Source of the DNA: a virus
Length of the DNA: 48,843 nt
Virus record (IMG/VR): IMGVR_UViG_3300031999_003745
Coordinates: 1-48,843 of that record
Direction: 5' to 3' (one strand)
The notes beneath the pieces are model-generated. The model was not told the origin of the DNA, ran no database searches, and saw only the letters and a list, made by a program, of their open reading frames with translations. Position numbers and translations under genes: made by a program. Positions 31,901 through 40,581 of this stretch are shown piece after piece. How positions within the stretch are numbered: the stretch's first letter is position 1; each line of letters opens with the position of its first letter.

Positions 31901-34900
31901 TTATCCGACTTGACTAAAACCCTGGTCGTTTCTTTGTAAAATAATAACATTATCGCAAATGTCTTTAAGTTGTTCGTTATGTGAAATTATATAAATCGTC
32001 TCGAATTTGCTCTTCAAGTTCTCTAATATGTCTACTACGACATTTATATTTTCTTTTGAAACATTTTCAAATGACTCGTCAAAAATAATTGCGTTAAACC
32101 TTGGTAATGTTGATACACCAATCAAAGCGGCCCTGATCAAAATTGATGAAATCGATTTTTCAAATCCGGAGCATAACTCAATCAATCTCTTTTTTCCCTT
32201 CTCTGGACAAAAATAAATTTCAATATCCTTCCCTGACTCTTCCAATTGCACAGTAAAATTACAATTACTGCTCAATAACCTGCCTATTTCTCCATTAATT
32301 ATATTTAAGTTGTCCAAAACAATCCTTCTGGGAATTCCCTCTTTGTTTATTGCTTTCAAATAATAATCTAACGCTTCATATTTTTCTTTATATTGCTCAT
32401 ATTCTTCTTTTTGTTTTTTTGTCTCTTCCAATGATGTTTTAATCGATCCTAATTTTTCTGCCAAAACCGTTTTATTTGCATTAATTTTATATAAATTATT
32501 TTTTATTTTTTCTTCTAATGTTTGCAATTTCCTTATTTCTTCTTCGTATTCCTCATTTTTCTTTATTTGTTCTAAATTTTCACCGTACTCTTTTAATTCA
32601 TCTTCCTTTTGTTTCTTATCTTTTTTATATGAATTTATTTTTTCTTTATTAAGTTGCAAATCCTTCTTTAACATTTCCAATGACCATTCTTCTTTTTCGA
32701 TTTCTTTCTTTAGTTGCTCAAAATCGCCAATTTTAAACTTTGCTTCTCCTAATTCTTCTTTTTTCAATATTTCTTCATAATTTTTTATTTCTTCTTTTTT
32801 CTGAATAATTTGTTTTTCTATTTCTTCTTTTTGTTCTTCTTGCCTTTTTAATTCTTTTAGCATATTACAATTAACATTATTTATACAATCATATTGTTTT
32901 AATTTATTTATCTGTTTATTTATTGTTTCTATAGTTTTAACATTATGATAAATAAATGAACTTCTATCATTAATTTCATTGCAAATATCAATCCACTTTT
33001 TATCTTTTTCCTTCAATTCTTTTAAATTATATTTTTCTTTTTTTTCTTTTGTTTGCTCAATTTTCAATTTCGTTTTATCAATATCATTTTGAGTATCATT
33101 ATATCTGATACCAATATTAACAATTTTTTCATCTAATTTTTCAATATATTCTTTTGCTGTTTGCTCAGAAAATCTGCTGTTGGTTTTAATATTTATTATT
33201 TTTTTTCTAATGTCCAATATTCTATCCATTATCTTGGCATATTGGACAGAATTCTGTTCATGTTCTTTCTCTTGTTCTTGCTGCAATTTTTCTAAATCAG
33301 ACAAATTGTCACCATATATTTTTATTTGGCTACAAAAGTTCTGATTTTCATATAGTTCTAGTTTTGAACGAATGTCTTTTTTGTCCTCGTTGGCCAAGTC
33401 AAATTTTAACTGGAATAAATCTATGTCAAAATATTTGCCTATTAGTTTTTGTCTTTCGGTTGATCCTTTCTCTATTAGTTCGTTCAAGCGCCATTGAGGC
33501 GCTATCGATGTATTCATGAAATCATCAAATCCGCCAAACAAATTTTCAATTATTGAATCCGTGTCTGCCCTAGTTTCACCTGTTAAATTTTTCTCATTAT
33601 CGTTTTCATCAATTAATTTTAATGTAACTTCCGTTCTTCCTTGAACTTGTGTATTTCCCGTTTTTTTGCCTGCTTTAATATATGTATTTGTTTTTCTTTC
33701 AATTCTATATAGTCCTTTTTCAGACAATACATCCAGCGCTACTTTGCACTCGGTTTTATCTTCGTTGATTATAGAATCGTTCTTCACTACGCCCTTTTTA
33801 CTAACTCTATTAAACAATGCATAAAGAGGAGTATCAACAATCAAACTCGATTTCCCTGAAGCATTATTTCCAAATATACCGCAAATTCCTTTATAATTTG
33901 AAAAATTAAACTCATTATTTCCACCAAAAGAAAACATATTATCAAATTTCATATTATCAAGTTTATAAACTGTATTACGAACAATCTTTTCTTGTTGTCT
34001 TGCTTTGGTGTTGTAATCTTCATTTAGTTCATAAATTTTATTTAATATTTTCTCATCTAATTTGTACTGCTCCAAAAAGCTTGTTATAAGTCTATTTTGG
34101 ACATTCGTATCAGAGAGATTTTCTATTTTAACATCTTTATCTATTTTTATTTCCTGTCTACTGGCATTTTCTTGATCAAGAAACTTAAGATCTTTAGGAA
34201 AATATAATGTTTTTATTTTTTGCTCTATTTCATTTTTTTCAATAATGTTCAATTGTCTGGATAGGACTCTAATTCTTGCGTGCGGCAAGATGCGTGCCTT
34301 AAGGGGCACCAATAGGTCTTCCTTGAGTTCTAAAGTATAGAATGGACATGGACTCGGAATTTTTATGAACTCAACGCTATGGGCTTCTTTGGAAGTTATA
34401 TTCCACATTAAATAGCCCTTTTCGCGACTTTCTCCGTAACTCTGTTGTATGCACGCTCCTGAATAATTTGCCGTTTTTTGTTTGTTTAAAGATTGGTGTT
34501 CGTGTAAATCACCAAGCATTAAATAATCAACTTTATCCATGAAATAATCTAAATCAAGCGAATTCTCTACTTTTAAACCATTATCTAAAAATGCAGAATT
34601 AACCATCCCGTGATGAAGCCCAATATTAATTAAATTTTTGTTTATATGCTCCTTTTGTAGCCAATCATTTTTATCCAGTAGAGAAAATACTACAAAATTA
34701 AATTTTGGATCTTCTTTTATAGTATAAATGTCAGACTTTTTCATATAAGTTATGTTGTAATTTTTGAGATTTTCAACTAAAGGACTTAAAGGATCTAGTT
34801 CATCGGGGTTGCATAAATTACAATCATGATTGCCCAAAACTAAATATAATGGCGCTATTGATGAAATTTCTTTTAAAAAATCAAAAGTAATTTTAATTTG

Positions 34901-35065
34901 CGAAGGAGAAATGTTTAATTTTTGATGTAGAGCGTCGCCTAAAAACGCAATAATATCAGGCTGTTGTTCTCTTAGTGACTTATATAACAATTCAAAAAAT
35001 TGAAGATACTCCGAGTGTCTTTTCAGAGTTCTAATGTGCAAGTCTGCCAAGTGTGCAATTTTCAT
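31901..35065 (-). CDS. Fused SbcD-SbcC (T4 gp47-gp46) recombination nuclease-ATPase
   Basis: 1054 residues. The N-terminal Mre11/SbcD phosphoesterase has HLADLHIR (4-11), FLGDALHQ and LVLGNHDC with the Asp/His metal ligands. It is fused to an SMC-like ATPase: Walker A FGNNASGKSS (about 396-404), two long coiled coils, a hook-like CINNVNC (near 727), signature LCSGFEKS and Walker B NAIIFDESFEN, then ISHNEQ. In T4 these are two proteins that resect DNA ends for recombination-dependent replication. The fusion keeps the nuclease and ATPase in a 1:1 ratio. The hook spacing (CxxxxxC) departs from the usual CxxC. Confidence 0.94.
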   Translation of the reverse strand: MKIAHLADLHIRTLKRHSEYLQFFELLYKSLREQQPDIIAFLGDALHQKLNISPSQIKITFDFLKEISSIAPLYLVLGNHDCNLCNPDELDPLSPLVENLKNYNITYMKKSDIYTIKEDPKFNFVVFSLLDKNDWLQKEHINKNLINIGLHHGMVNSAFLDNGLKVENSLDLDYFMDKVDYLMLGDLHEHQSLNKQKTANYSGACIQQSYGESREKGYLMWNITSKEAHSVEFIKIPSPCPFYTLELKEDLLVPLKARILPHARIRVLSRQLNIIEKNEIEQKIKTLYFPKDLKFLDQENASRQEIKIDKDVKIENLSDTNVQNRLITSFLEQYKLDEKILNKIYELNEDYNTKARQQEKIVRNTVYKLDNMKFDNMFSFGGNNEFNFSNYKGICGIFGNNASGKSSLIVDTPLYALFNRVSKKGVVKNDSIINEDKTECKVALDVLSEKGLYRIERKTNTYIKAGKKTGNTQVQGRTEVTLKLIDENDNEKNLTGETRADTDSIIENLFGGFDDFMNTSIAPQWRLNELIEKGSTERQKLIGKYFDIDLFQLKFDLANEDKKDIRSKLELYENQNFCSQIKIYGDNLSDLEKLQQEQEKEHEQNSVQYAKIMDRILDIRKKIINIKTNSRFSEQTAKEYIEKLDEKIVNIGIRYNDTQNDIDKTKLKIEQTKEKKEKYNLKELKEKDKKWIDICNEINDRSSFIYHNVKTIETINKQINKLKQYDCINNVNCNMLKELKRQEEQKEEIEKQIIQKKEEIKNYEEILKKEELGEAKFKIGDFEQLKKEIEKEEWSLEMLKKDLQLNKEKINSYKKDKKQKEDELKEYGENLEQIKKNEEYEEEIRKLQTLEEKIKNNLYKINANKTVLAEKLGSIKTSLEETKKQKEEYEQYKEKYEALDYYLKAINKEGIPRRIVLDNLNIINGEIGRLLSSNCNFTVQLEESGKDIEIYFCPEKGKKRLIELCSGFEKSISSILIRAALIGVSTLPRFNAIIFDESFENVSKENINVVVDILENLKSKFETIYIISHNEQLKDICDNVIILQRNDQGFSQVG

Positions 35066-35067
35066 AT

Positions 35068-36012
35068 TTAAGCCAAATTCTTCATTCTCAAATTTAACAT
35101 ATAATTTTCATCAAAACGCACTGCATTCTCAAAACGCACTCTAAAATCTTCTTTTGTCATCTCGCCCACATCATGAAATGGCGCAACATCCACGTCATAA
35201 CATTCAATATTGTGCGCAATAAAATCCTTTGCCATATCACATTTTTTTGAAATTGCATCAGCATCCAACGCCAAATAAACCACTGTTTTATGTTCTAAAA
35301 TTGTAACAAAAAGTTTTGAATTTTTGCTCAACAAGCTCCCCAATAAAGGCACAGCATTACCAAACCCGCTCTTAATCGCATCTATAAACCCTTCAAATAT
35401 AACAATCGGTTTGTCAAAATCAATATTCATTTCATTTACTATTATGCTGCTTTTATACCCATTTTCTGACTTGGGCAAATGATACCTTTTGGGATCCACC
35501 GTTCTTGCTGTGAAATAATTAACTTGCCCATATCTATCAAAACTTGGAAAAACAATCGCATTGTCATATTTTTCAGTTGACGCTACCCCTATTTTCCACT
35601 TCAAAATATCTTGTTCGGTCAATCCTCTTTCATTGACTAAATAATTCTTTAATTTATTCCCAACAAAAGAACCAGAAACCACTAAGGGATAATATGTTTC
35701 GGGTAAGCCAATTCTAATAAAATCTTTATTTTTTTCTTTTATGTCCTCTTTTTTTGTTGCTTTATACAACTTATTATATTTGTCTAAATCTGCTGCTGTT
35801 CCTAATTTCTTTATCAGTCTGTATAAATTACTACCTTTTTCATTACACGTCCAACAATGCCAAATATCTTTTTCAATATTAATTTGTAATTTTAATTTTC
35901 TATGTTCACAAAAGGGGCACTTAAAAACAAGTTCTTCTTTTCTTGAACCAATATAATATCGACCAAGAACGCCTTTTAAAAAGGCTATTTTTTCGTCAAG
36001 TAAGAAAGACAT
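35068..36012 (-). CDS. DnaG-type primase (zinc ribbon plus Toprim)
   Basis: 314 residues. CPFC (32-35) and CWTC (53-56) form the zinc ribbon. The Toprim core shows VIFEGFIDAIKSG with the catalytic Glu and VYLALDADAI with the DxD pair. There is no helicase domain; the T4 equivalent is gp61, acting with a separate helicase outside this window. The ATG is two bases from the SbcDC start context, and the two genes are clearly co-transcribed. CxC pairs also occur in neighbouring small proteins. Confidence 0.9.
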   Translation of the reverse strand: MSFLLDEKIAFLKGVLGRYYIGSRKEELVFKCPFCEHRKLKLQINIEKDIWHCWTCNEKGSNLYRLIKKLGTAADLDKYNKLYKATKKEDIKEKNKDFIRIGLPETYYPLVVSGSFVGNKLKNYLVNERGLTEQDILKWKIGVASTEKYDNAIVFPSFDRYGQVNYFTARTVDPKRYHLPKSENGYKSSIIVNEMNIDFDKPIVIFEGFIDAIKSGFGNAVPLLGSLLSKNSKLFVTILEHKTVVYLALDADAISKKCDMAKDFIAHNIECYDVDVAPFHDVGEMTKEDFRVRFENAVRFDENYMLNLRMKNLA

Positions 36013-36018
36013 TAATCC

Positions 36019-36339
36019 TCACATTATCGGGTTTCCATTTTCGTAATAAACTTCTCCTTCCTCTTCCCTTAAATAAATTATAGCAGGTAATTTATCTCGA
36101 TGAAATTGTCCCCCTTTGAACCAATATTGCGCACCATTTGAACCTATAAAAGGTCTTTTTAATCTATAGTTATTTAATAGTTTGTTGTTAATTTGTTCTT
36201 TATTTCTTATTTTTTTATATTCTTCTACTGTAAATCCAAACCATTTTTGAAAACAATCATCACAAAAAAATAAGCATTTTAGTTTTATATTTATAACCGT
36301 TTCTTTTTTGTTGCAATATGGACAAATATTTTTAGGCAT
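36019..36339 (-). CDS. Small zinc protein with a YWF..G..HR...PA motif
   Basis: 106 residues. CPYC (6-9) and CDDC (30-33) form a zinc ribbon. After a helical KIRNKEQINN, a second motif NGAQYWFKGGQFHRDKLPAI resembles a short repeat common in giant viruses and phages (YW..NG..HR.DGPA). Two modules are thus joined. Function unknown. It sits between the primase and the next zinc protein. Confidence 0.6.
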   Translation of the reverse strand: MPKNICPYCNKKETVINIKLKCLFFCDDCFQKWFGFTVEEYKKIRNKEQINNKLLNNYRLKRPFIGSNGAQYWFKGGQFHRDKLPAIIYLREEEGEVYYENGNPIM

Positions 36340-36785
36340 TAATTCAACTTTCTTTTTTTATTTTTCTTTCCGGGGTTTAACAAATCTGTAACGTCCATTC
36401 CATCTCTTTTTTGTCTACAATCTGGACAATCACACTCTTCTCCGTCTTCCTCGTCTGCTTCTGTGGGCAAGTTATTTTGTCCGTCAACAAATACCTGTCT
36501 AGCTTTTCCTTCTTTAACCCAATTTGCCATTTGACTTTCAACATAACAACAAATAACACTATCAAATGTTTTGTCAATATTTTTTGACACAGCTTCTTTA
36601 ATATAAGAAGTAATGTCATCCTTTTTTCTCAAAGACACTTCACATAAATTATCTACAATAATATCAAATAAATCATTAATAAGTTTTTCATTCGCATCTA
36701 TTGTTAAAATATCATAAAATTTTTGATGAAGTTTTTCATAAATATTATCAAATACTTCTTCAGCAATTTTTTCAGTTAATTTCAT
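36339..36785 (-). CDS. Small protein with a Cys-rich end
   Basis: 148 residues from the ATG at 36785; a longer form from 36848 lacks a ribosome site. Helical body (KIAEEVFDNIYEKLHQKFYD) and acidic Cys motif ECDCPDCRQKRDGM near the end, followed by a basic tail. Driven by the promoter at 36878-36906. Function unknown. Confidence 0.58.
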   Translation of the reverse strand: MKLTEKIAEEVFDNIYEKLHQKFYDILTIDANEKLINDLFDIIVDNLCEVSLRKKDDITSYIKEAVSKNIDKTFDSVICCYVESQMANWVKEGKARQVFVDGQNNLPTEADEEDGEECDCPDCRQKRDGMDVTDLLNPGKKNKKRKLN

Positions 36786-36877
36786 TTTTTCTTCGGCGCT
36801 CCATGTAAAATTGTTAATAAAACAATGCCCCAAAAAATATAAGGACATAAATTATAAAAATCTAAATCCATATTTTA

Positions 36878-36906
36878 ATACTAACATATTAAAAATATTT
36901 TGTCAA
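36878..36906 (-). promoter_or_regulatory. Sigma70-type promoter for the primase/SbcDC gene group
   Basis: TTGACA (36906-36901), 17 bp, TAGTAT (36883-36878). It overlaps the stop region of the RuvC-like gene and faces the genes from 36785 downward. Confidence 0.7.
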
Positions 36907-36916
36907 GAATTATTTA

Positions 36917-37442
36917 TTATTTTTCTAAAATAAGACCGGCAGCAGAAATTATATACGAATCGCAAACATCTTTCATGTGTTCTTTGGGTTTGCCTGTTTT
37001 TTTATATTCCCATTTCTCATCTGGGATTAATTTTTTTTCTTTTATATGGTGCATTACTACTTCCTTTGCTTTTACACCTCTTGGAACAGTTATACCATTT
37101 AATCTTCTTGCCGAGGAAGCATTGACCATTTTTGGACAAAGGCCCAATTTTAAATAAATTGCTGCACAACACATTCCATTAAAATGTTGAAGGTTTGATA
37201 TTACTTGTGCGCTAGATTGATTTGCCGAAAACATCATGAGAGGCGTTTCGACATATATGACAATAGAATTGTCCCAGTGTTTTGCTTTAAAATCGTCTAA
37301 AAATTTGTTAAACAATGAGAGTTTTTTGAAGGGATCTTTTTCATTTTTTAGATCAATGTGACCACAATCTATTAATTTGGACTGTGCATCCAACATTGTA
37401 TAGCCAATTACTGATGTGCTTATGTCAAGTCCGAAGAATCAT
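36917..37442 (-). CDS. RuvC-like Holliday junction resolvase/nuclease, CGGA-recoded at codon 4
   Basis: 174 residues when C37433 is skipped. The zero frame from the only sensible ATG stops after five codons. The recoded start reads MILGLDISTSVIGYTMLDAQ, the first RNase H-fold strand with the catalytic Asp (DIS). VIYVETPLMMFS gives the Glu and MKDVCDSYIISAAG gives the C-terminal Asp. The G of GLDIS is the recoded glycine. Such phage proteins resolve branched DNA before packaging. Length is close to bacterial RuvC (about 170). Confidence 0.85.
37431..37433 (-). other. CGGA +1 recoding site at codon 4
   Basis: ATG ATT CTT CGG ACT TGA stops at once. Skipping C37433 gives CTT GGA CTT GAC ATA AGC, the first catalytic strand of a RuvC-like fold. 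Confidence 0.92.
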
Positions 37443-37454
37443 TAACCACCAAAA

Positions 37455-38354
37455 TTACATATCTATTTTTAACCTAAAATTTATGTTCGTCGCAAGTTCT
37501 TTTTTAATAGGCATTGAAAGCTTTGCCATGGCAACAAGTTCAAATTGATCATTATACAACCCAATTGTCGTTATATATGTATCTTTTTTGTCCATTATAA
37601 TCTCTTTCTGATTCTTGTAATCCCCCGTATCAGGCTGTTGATAAAAGGTCGGGTTGGTTGAGGCATTACAATCCCCTGCCGGACATCTGCAATTAAATAT
37701 TTTAATAGGAATATTGTTAATCCCTTTGAAATTTACTCTCCATTTTAAATTCTCGGTTGAAACGTTTGCAAAATCAATCAAATCTGGTTTTGTTAACGTT
37801 ACAATTCCTTCATCATAAAAAATATTTCCCACCAAGGTTGCTGTCAAACTACCAGAATATACTCCACCTCTTCCATTGTCAAATATCTCCCTCCATTCAC
37901 CAGCAGAATTGTAGTCTGACGCCGAGAAAGATCCTGTTAAAACACGTTTATCATAATAAATTGAAGGAATATCAATTATCCTAAAAAAAGTTGATTTTGT
38001 TCCGCCATATTCAGGTTTATAATCCGCATTTTCTACTTTGTAATATGGATATAACGTACCAGAAATTGAATGAAATAAAATATTATTTGTGCTACCCGAA
38101 ATTGCAGATTTAAACAACACAGACGCTGTAAATGGACCAGTAAAATTAACAAATCCCGCTTTTCTTTGACTATATCCTTTGTATGTTCTCGTGTTTAAAT
38201 TTGAATATTTTGGACCAAATTGTGAAATAATATAACTATTTTCAAGATATACTGAGCCAGTTATAATATTTCCGTTAAGTTCTATTGTCGACTTAGGATA
38301 AGTCTTTAAGGTTGTGTTGAGAATGTCTTCAGGTCCAAATCTATAATACGACAT
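37455..38354 (-). CDS. Virion protein, paralogue of the 39533-40540 protein
   Basis: 299 residues. MSYYRFGPEDILNTTLKTYP begins a Ser/Thr/Tyr-rich beta protein with NCRCPAGDCNASTNPTFYQQ near residue 222. The end TIGLYNDQFELVAMAKLSMP then IKKEL closely follows the end of the 335-residue paralogue (GIGLYDVNNNLLGVAKLSEP, VKKGP). A DESTY-type endonuclease gene lies between the two copies. Likely a baseplate or tail surface protein. Confidence 0.72.
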   Translation of the reverse strand: MSYYRFGPEDILNTTLKTYPKSTIELNGNIITGSVYLENSYIISQFGPKYSNLNTRTYKGYSQRKAGFVNFTGPFTASVLFKSAISGSTNNILFHSISGTLYPYYKVENADYKPEYGGTKSTFFRIIDIPSIYYDKRVLTGSFSASDYNSAGEWREIFDNGRGGVYSGSLTATLVGNIFYDEGIVTLTKPDLIDFANVSTENLKWRVNFKGINNIPIKIFNCRCPAGDCNASTNPTFYQQPDTGDYKNQKEIIMDKKDTYITTIGLYNDQFELVAMAKLSMPIKKELATNINFRLKIDM

Positions 38355-38382
38355 GTTAATAATTATATAATTTTTATAATTT

Positions 38383-39447
38383 TTATTGGCTATTTCTTGG
38401 GATTATCAGAACCTTTTGTTTGTTTTTCTTGCCCTTTAATAGGCCAAGTGATTTAAGTTTTTTCTCATCCCACAATTCACTATTTGGGTGTTCTTTATGA
38501 AACCATTCCCATTTTTTCATACCTTTTTCAAATTTTCTTCCTTTAATCTCGATATAAATATCTTTATCAGGCAAATATGCATCAACAAAATAAACATAAC
38601 CTTTCTCTTTGTTTTCAAAAGGAATCTGCCAACGAAATCTTTCTTTGTCTTCATTCCAATGATCAACAACTAAAGGTTCCCAGCCTGCTTGACAATCAAT
38701 CTCTTCGCCGGTTTCCCAATTGTGTTTTATTGTGTGTTTATTTTGAGATCTAGTTGTTTTTAAATGTATCTCCTTATTCTGTTGAGGGTTTTTAACGCCA
38801 TAATTCTCAAAACAAGTTTGAGCAATTTTTCCTGCTCTTTTTTTGGGGTGATCGCAATTTTTACTTAGTATGTTATTTGGAGTTTCCCACCATTCATCAT
38901 TTGGAAAATCTTTATCAATAAACCTGCATTTTGTTTTTGTATTAATATAAGTTGATTCATCAATTATTAATACATCTCCTTTTAATTGTTTGATTCTTTC
39001 TTTTATTGTTTCTACGTCCAATGTTGAAGTTTTTATTCTTTGTTGTTGCGCTCTTTTGGGATGACTTTCTCTCTTGTTTATTACATCGGTCGGTCTTGCT
39101 GGCCACGGTCCATAATCCTCGTCAATAAAAATACATTTTGTATTTGTGTTTTTATATGTACTTTCATCAATCGTAATTCCATCACCACGATTTTTTTTTA
39201 AATTTTGTTTAATCTTTTCAAGTGGTATTGTTTTGCTTTTTGATATTTTTTCTGATCTTCTCAGTGGGTGCCCATATTTTTTATATATAACATTACCAGG
39301 TTTGCATGGCCATCTTCCGTGATCTTTGTCTATAAAAATACACATTATTCCAACATTTACGTATGTTTCTTCGACCAAAGTTACTTCATCGCCTTTAGTT
39401 TTAAATAATTTTTCTTTAAATTGTTCTACGGTTAATTTTGCGGCCAT
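38383..39447 (-). CDS. DESTY-repeat endonuclease-like protein, intact, three repeats
   Basis: 354 residues. There are three repeats (about 4-62, 65-125, 127-190), the last with DKDFPNDEWWETPNNI. An ENYGVKNPQQNKEIHLKTTR linker leads to AGWEPLVVDHW, YFVDAYLPDKDIYIEIKGRK, then EHPNSELWDEKKL and a basic tail. IEIKG is intact with GGA. It has a strong own promoter (39462-39490). It sits between two paralogous virion genes, so it may have inserted after or during their duplication. Confidence 0.82.
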   Translation of the reverse strand: MAAKLTVEQFKEKLFKTKGDEVTLVEETYVNVGIMCIFIDKDHGRWPCKPGNVIYKKYGHPLRRSEKISKSKTIPLEKIKQNLKKNRGDGITIDESTYKNTNTKCIFIDEDYGPWPARPTDVINKRESHPKRAQQQRIKTSTLDVETIKERIKQLKGDVLIIDESTYINTKTKCRFIDKDFPNDEWWETPNNILSKNCDHPKKRAGKIAQTCFENYGVKNPQQNKEIHLKTTRSQNKHTIKHNWETGEEIDCQAGWEPLVVDHWNEDKERFRWQIPFENKEKGYVYFVDAYLPDKDIYIEIKGRKFEKGMKKWEWFHKEHPNSELWDEKKLKSLGLLKGKKNKQKVLIIPRNSQ

Positions 39448-39461
39448 TTTATTATACCTAT

Positions 39462-39490
39462 ATTATAGCACAAAAATTATATTTTGTCAA
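39462..39490 (-). promoter_or_regulatory. Sigma70-type promoter for the endonuclease gene
   Basis: TTGACA (39490-39485), 17 bp, TATAAT (39467-39462). Start codon at 39447. Confidence 0.82.
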
Positions 39491-39532
39491 GTTATATTTT
39501 AATAAATGTAAGTGGTTGATTTTGTTGATAAA

Positions 39533-40540
39533 TTAATATGATAATCTGCAACGAACTACTATTTCTGAATCCGGGCCTTTCTTAACCGGCTCACTCAATT
39601 TTGCCACACCCAAAAGGTTATTGTTCACATCGTACAAGCCAATACCGGTTGGGTATGCACAAGTTTGATTGTCGCTTCCGCTTGTCGGCAAAATTCTTCC
39701 ATCTCCATCAACAAATGTTGGATTTGAACTGTAATTGAACTCGTTATTTAAGGCCCTACAAAAATAGATAGTTGAATGCAAGTTGGTCTGATTGTGAAAT
39801 TGAATATTGTTTATATGATTCGCAAGACCATCGCATATATTATCTATTGTTCCTGTGATACAGTTATTGTATAATTCACCTCTTGACGATCCTGACCAAT
39901 GTGGTGAATGATTTAAAGCAGCCGGAACAAAAGCACCTGTTGCAAGAACTATTATGCCTGCATTATAATATACTTTTCCAATAACACTTGAACCACTATA
40001 CACATTTGCTTCTTCGCCAGCCGATCCAACCGTATATGCACTTGCTGCGCCCGTATCGGTCAAATTTAAAGCATTTCCTGCCGTATTGCCTGTCATTTGA
40101 AGACTAATAACCGTATTTCCTTTGGCAATTTCATCCTTAAAAATGCGTCTTTTCATGTTCAAAAAGAAACATTCACGATATTTAATGCTGTTAAATGTAA
40201 AAATAGAGCTTTTATCGCCCAATAAATAATTGGCCATCTGCTCATAAATTTTATTCTTCTCAGTTTGCAAAAATGTCTCACTATATCCATACATTAACGA
40301 TGAAGTTGAATGTCCATAAGTAAAATCAATTAATGCACTAGAAGAAGTTGAAGTTGGAGAACCATCGTAAAAGGTTGACCAAAATCCACCTGACACATAA
40401 CTTCCTGAAGTTATATTGATGTATTTCTTTTTGTAATAATCTGTTCCTGAGAAATAGCTTCCTGTTAAGGCCATTACTTCATTAACAACTGATAATTGTA
40501 TGTTTACATCGTTTGCTAAATCAAAGTCTTTAAATGACAT
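39533..40540 (-). CDS. Virion protein, larger paralogue of the 37455-38354 protein
   Basis: 335 residues. The N-terminus MSFKDFDLANDVNIQLSVVN leads into Ser/Thr/Tyr-rich beta structure. ECFFLNMKRRIFKDEI and FNSIKYR mark the centre, SSNPTFVDGDGR the C-terminal third and GIGLYDVNNNLLGVAKLSEP the end, matching the smaller paralogue. Probably a baseplate or tail structural protein. No in-frame CGG. Confidence 0.72.
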   Translation of the reverse strand: MSFKDFDLANDVNIQLSVVNEVMALTGSYFSGTDYYKKKYINITSGSYVSGGFWSTFYDGSPTSTSSSALIDFTYGHSTSSLMYGYSETFLQTEKNKIYEQMANYLLGDKSSIFTFNSIKYRECFFLNMKRRIFKDEIAKGNTVISLQMTGNTAGNALNLTDTGAASAYTVGSAGEEANVYSGSSVIGKVYYNAGIIVLATGAFVPAALNHSPHWSGSSRGELYNNCITGTIDNICDGLANHINNIQFHNQTNLHSTIYFCRALNNEFNYSSNPTFVDGDGRILPTSGSDNQTCAYPTGIGLYDVNNNLLGVAKLSEPVKKGPDSEIVVRCRLSY

Positions 40541-40581
40541 GTTAAAACCTCTTTTTTAAATATTTATTTTTATTTTTTTTA

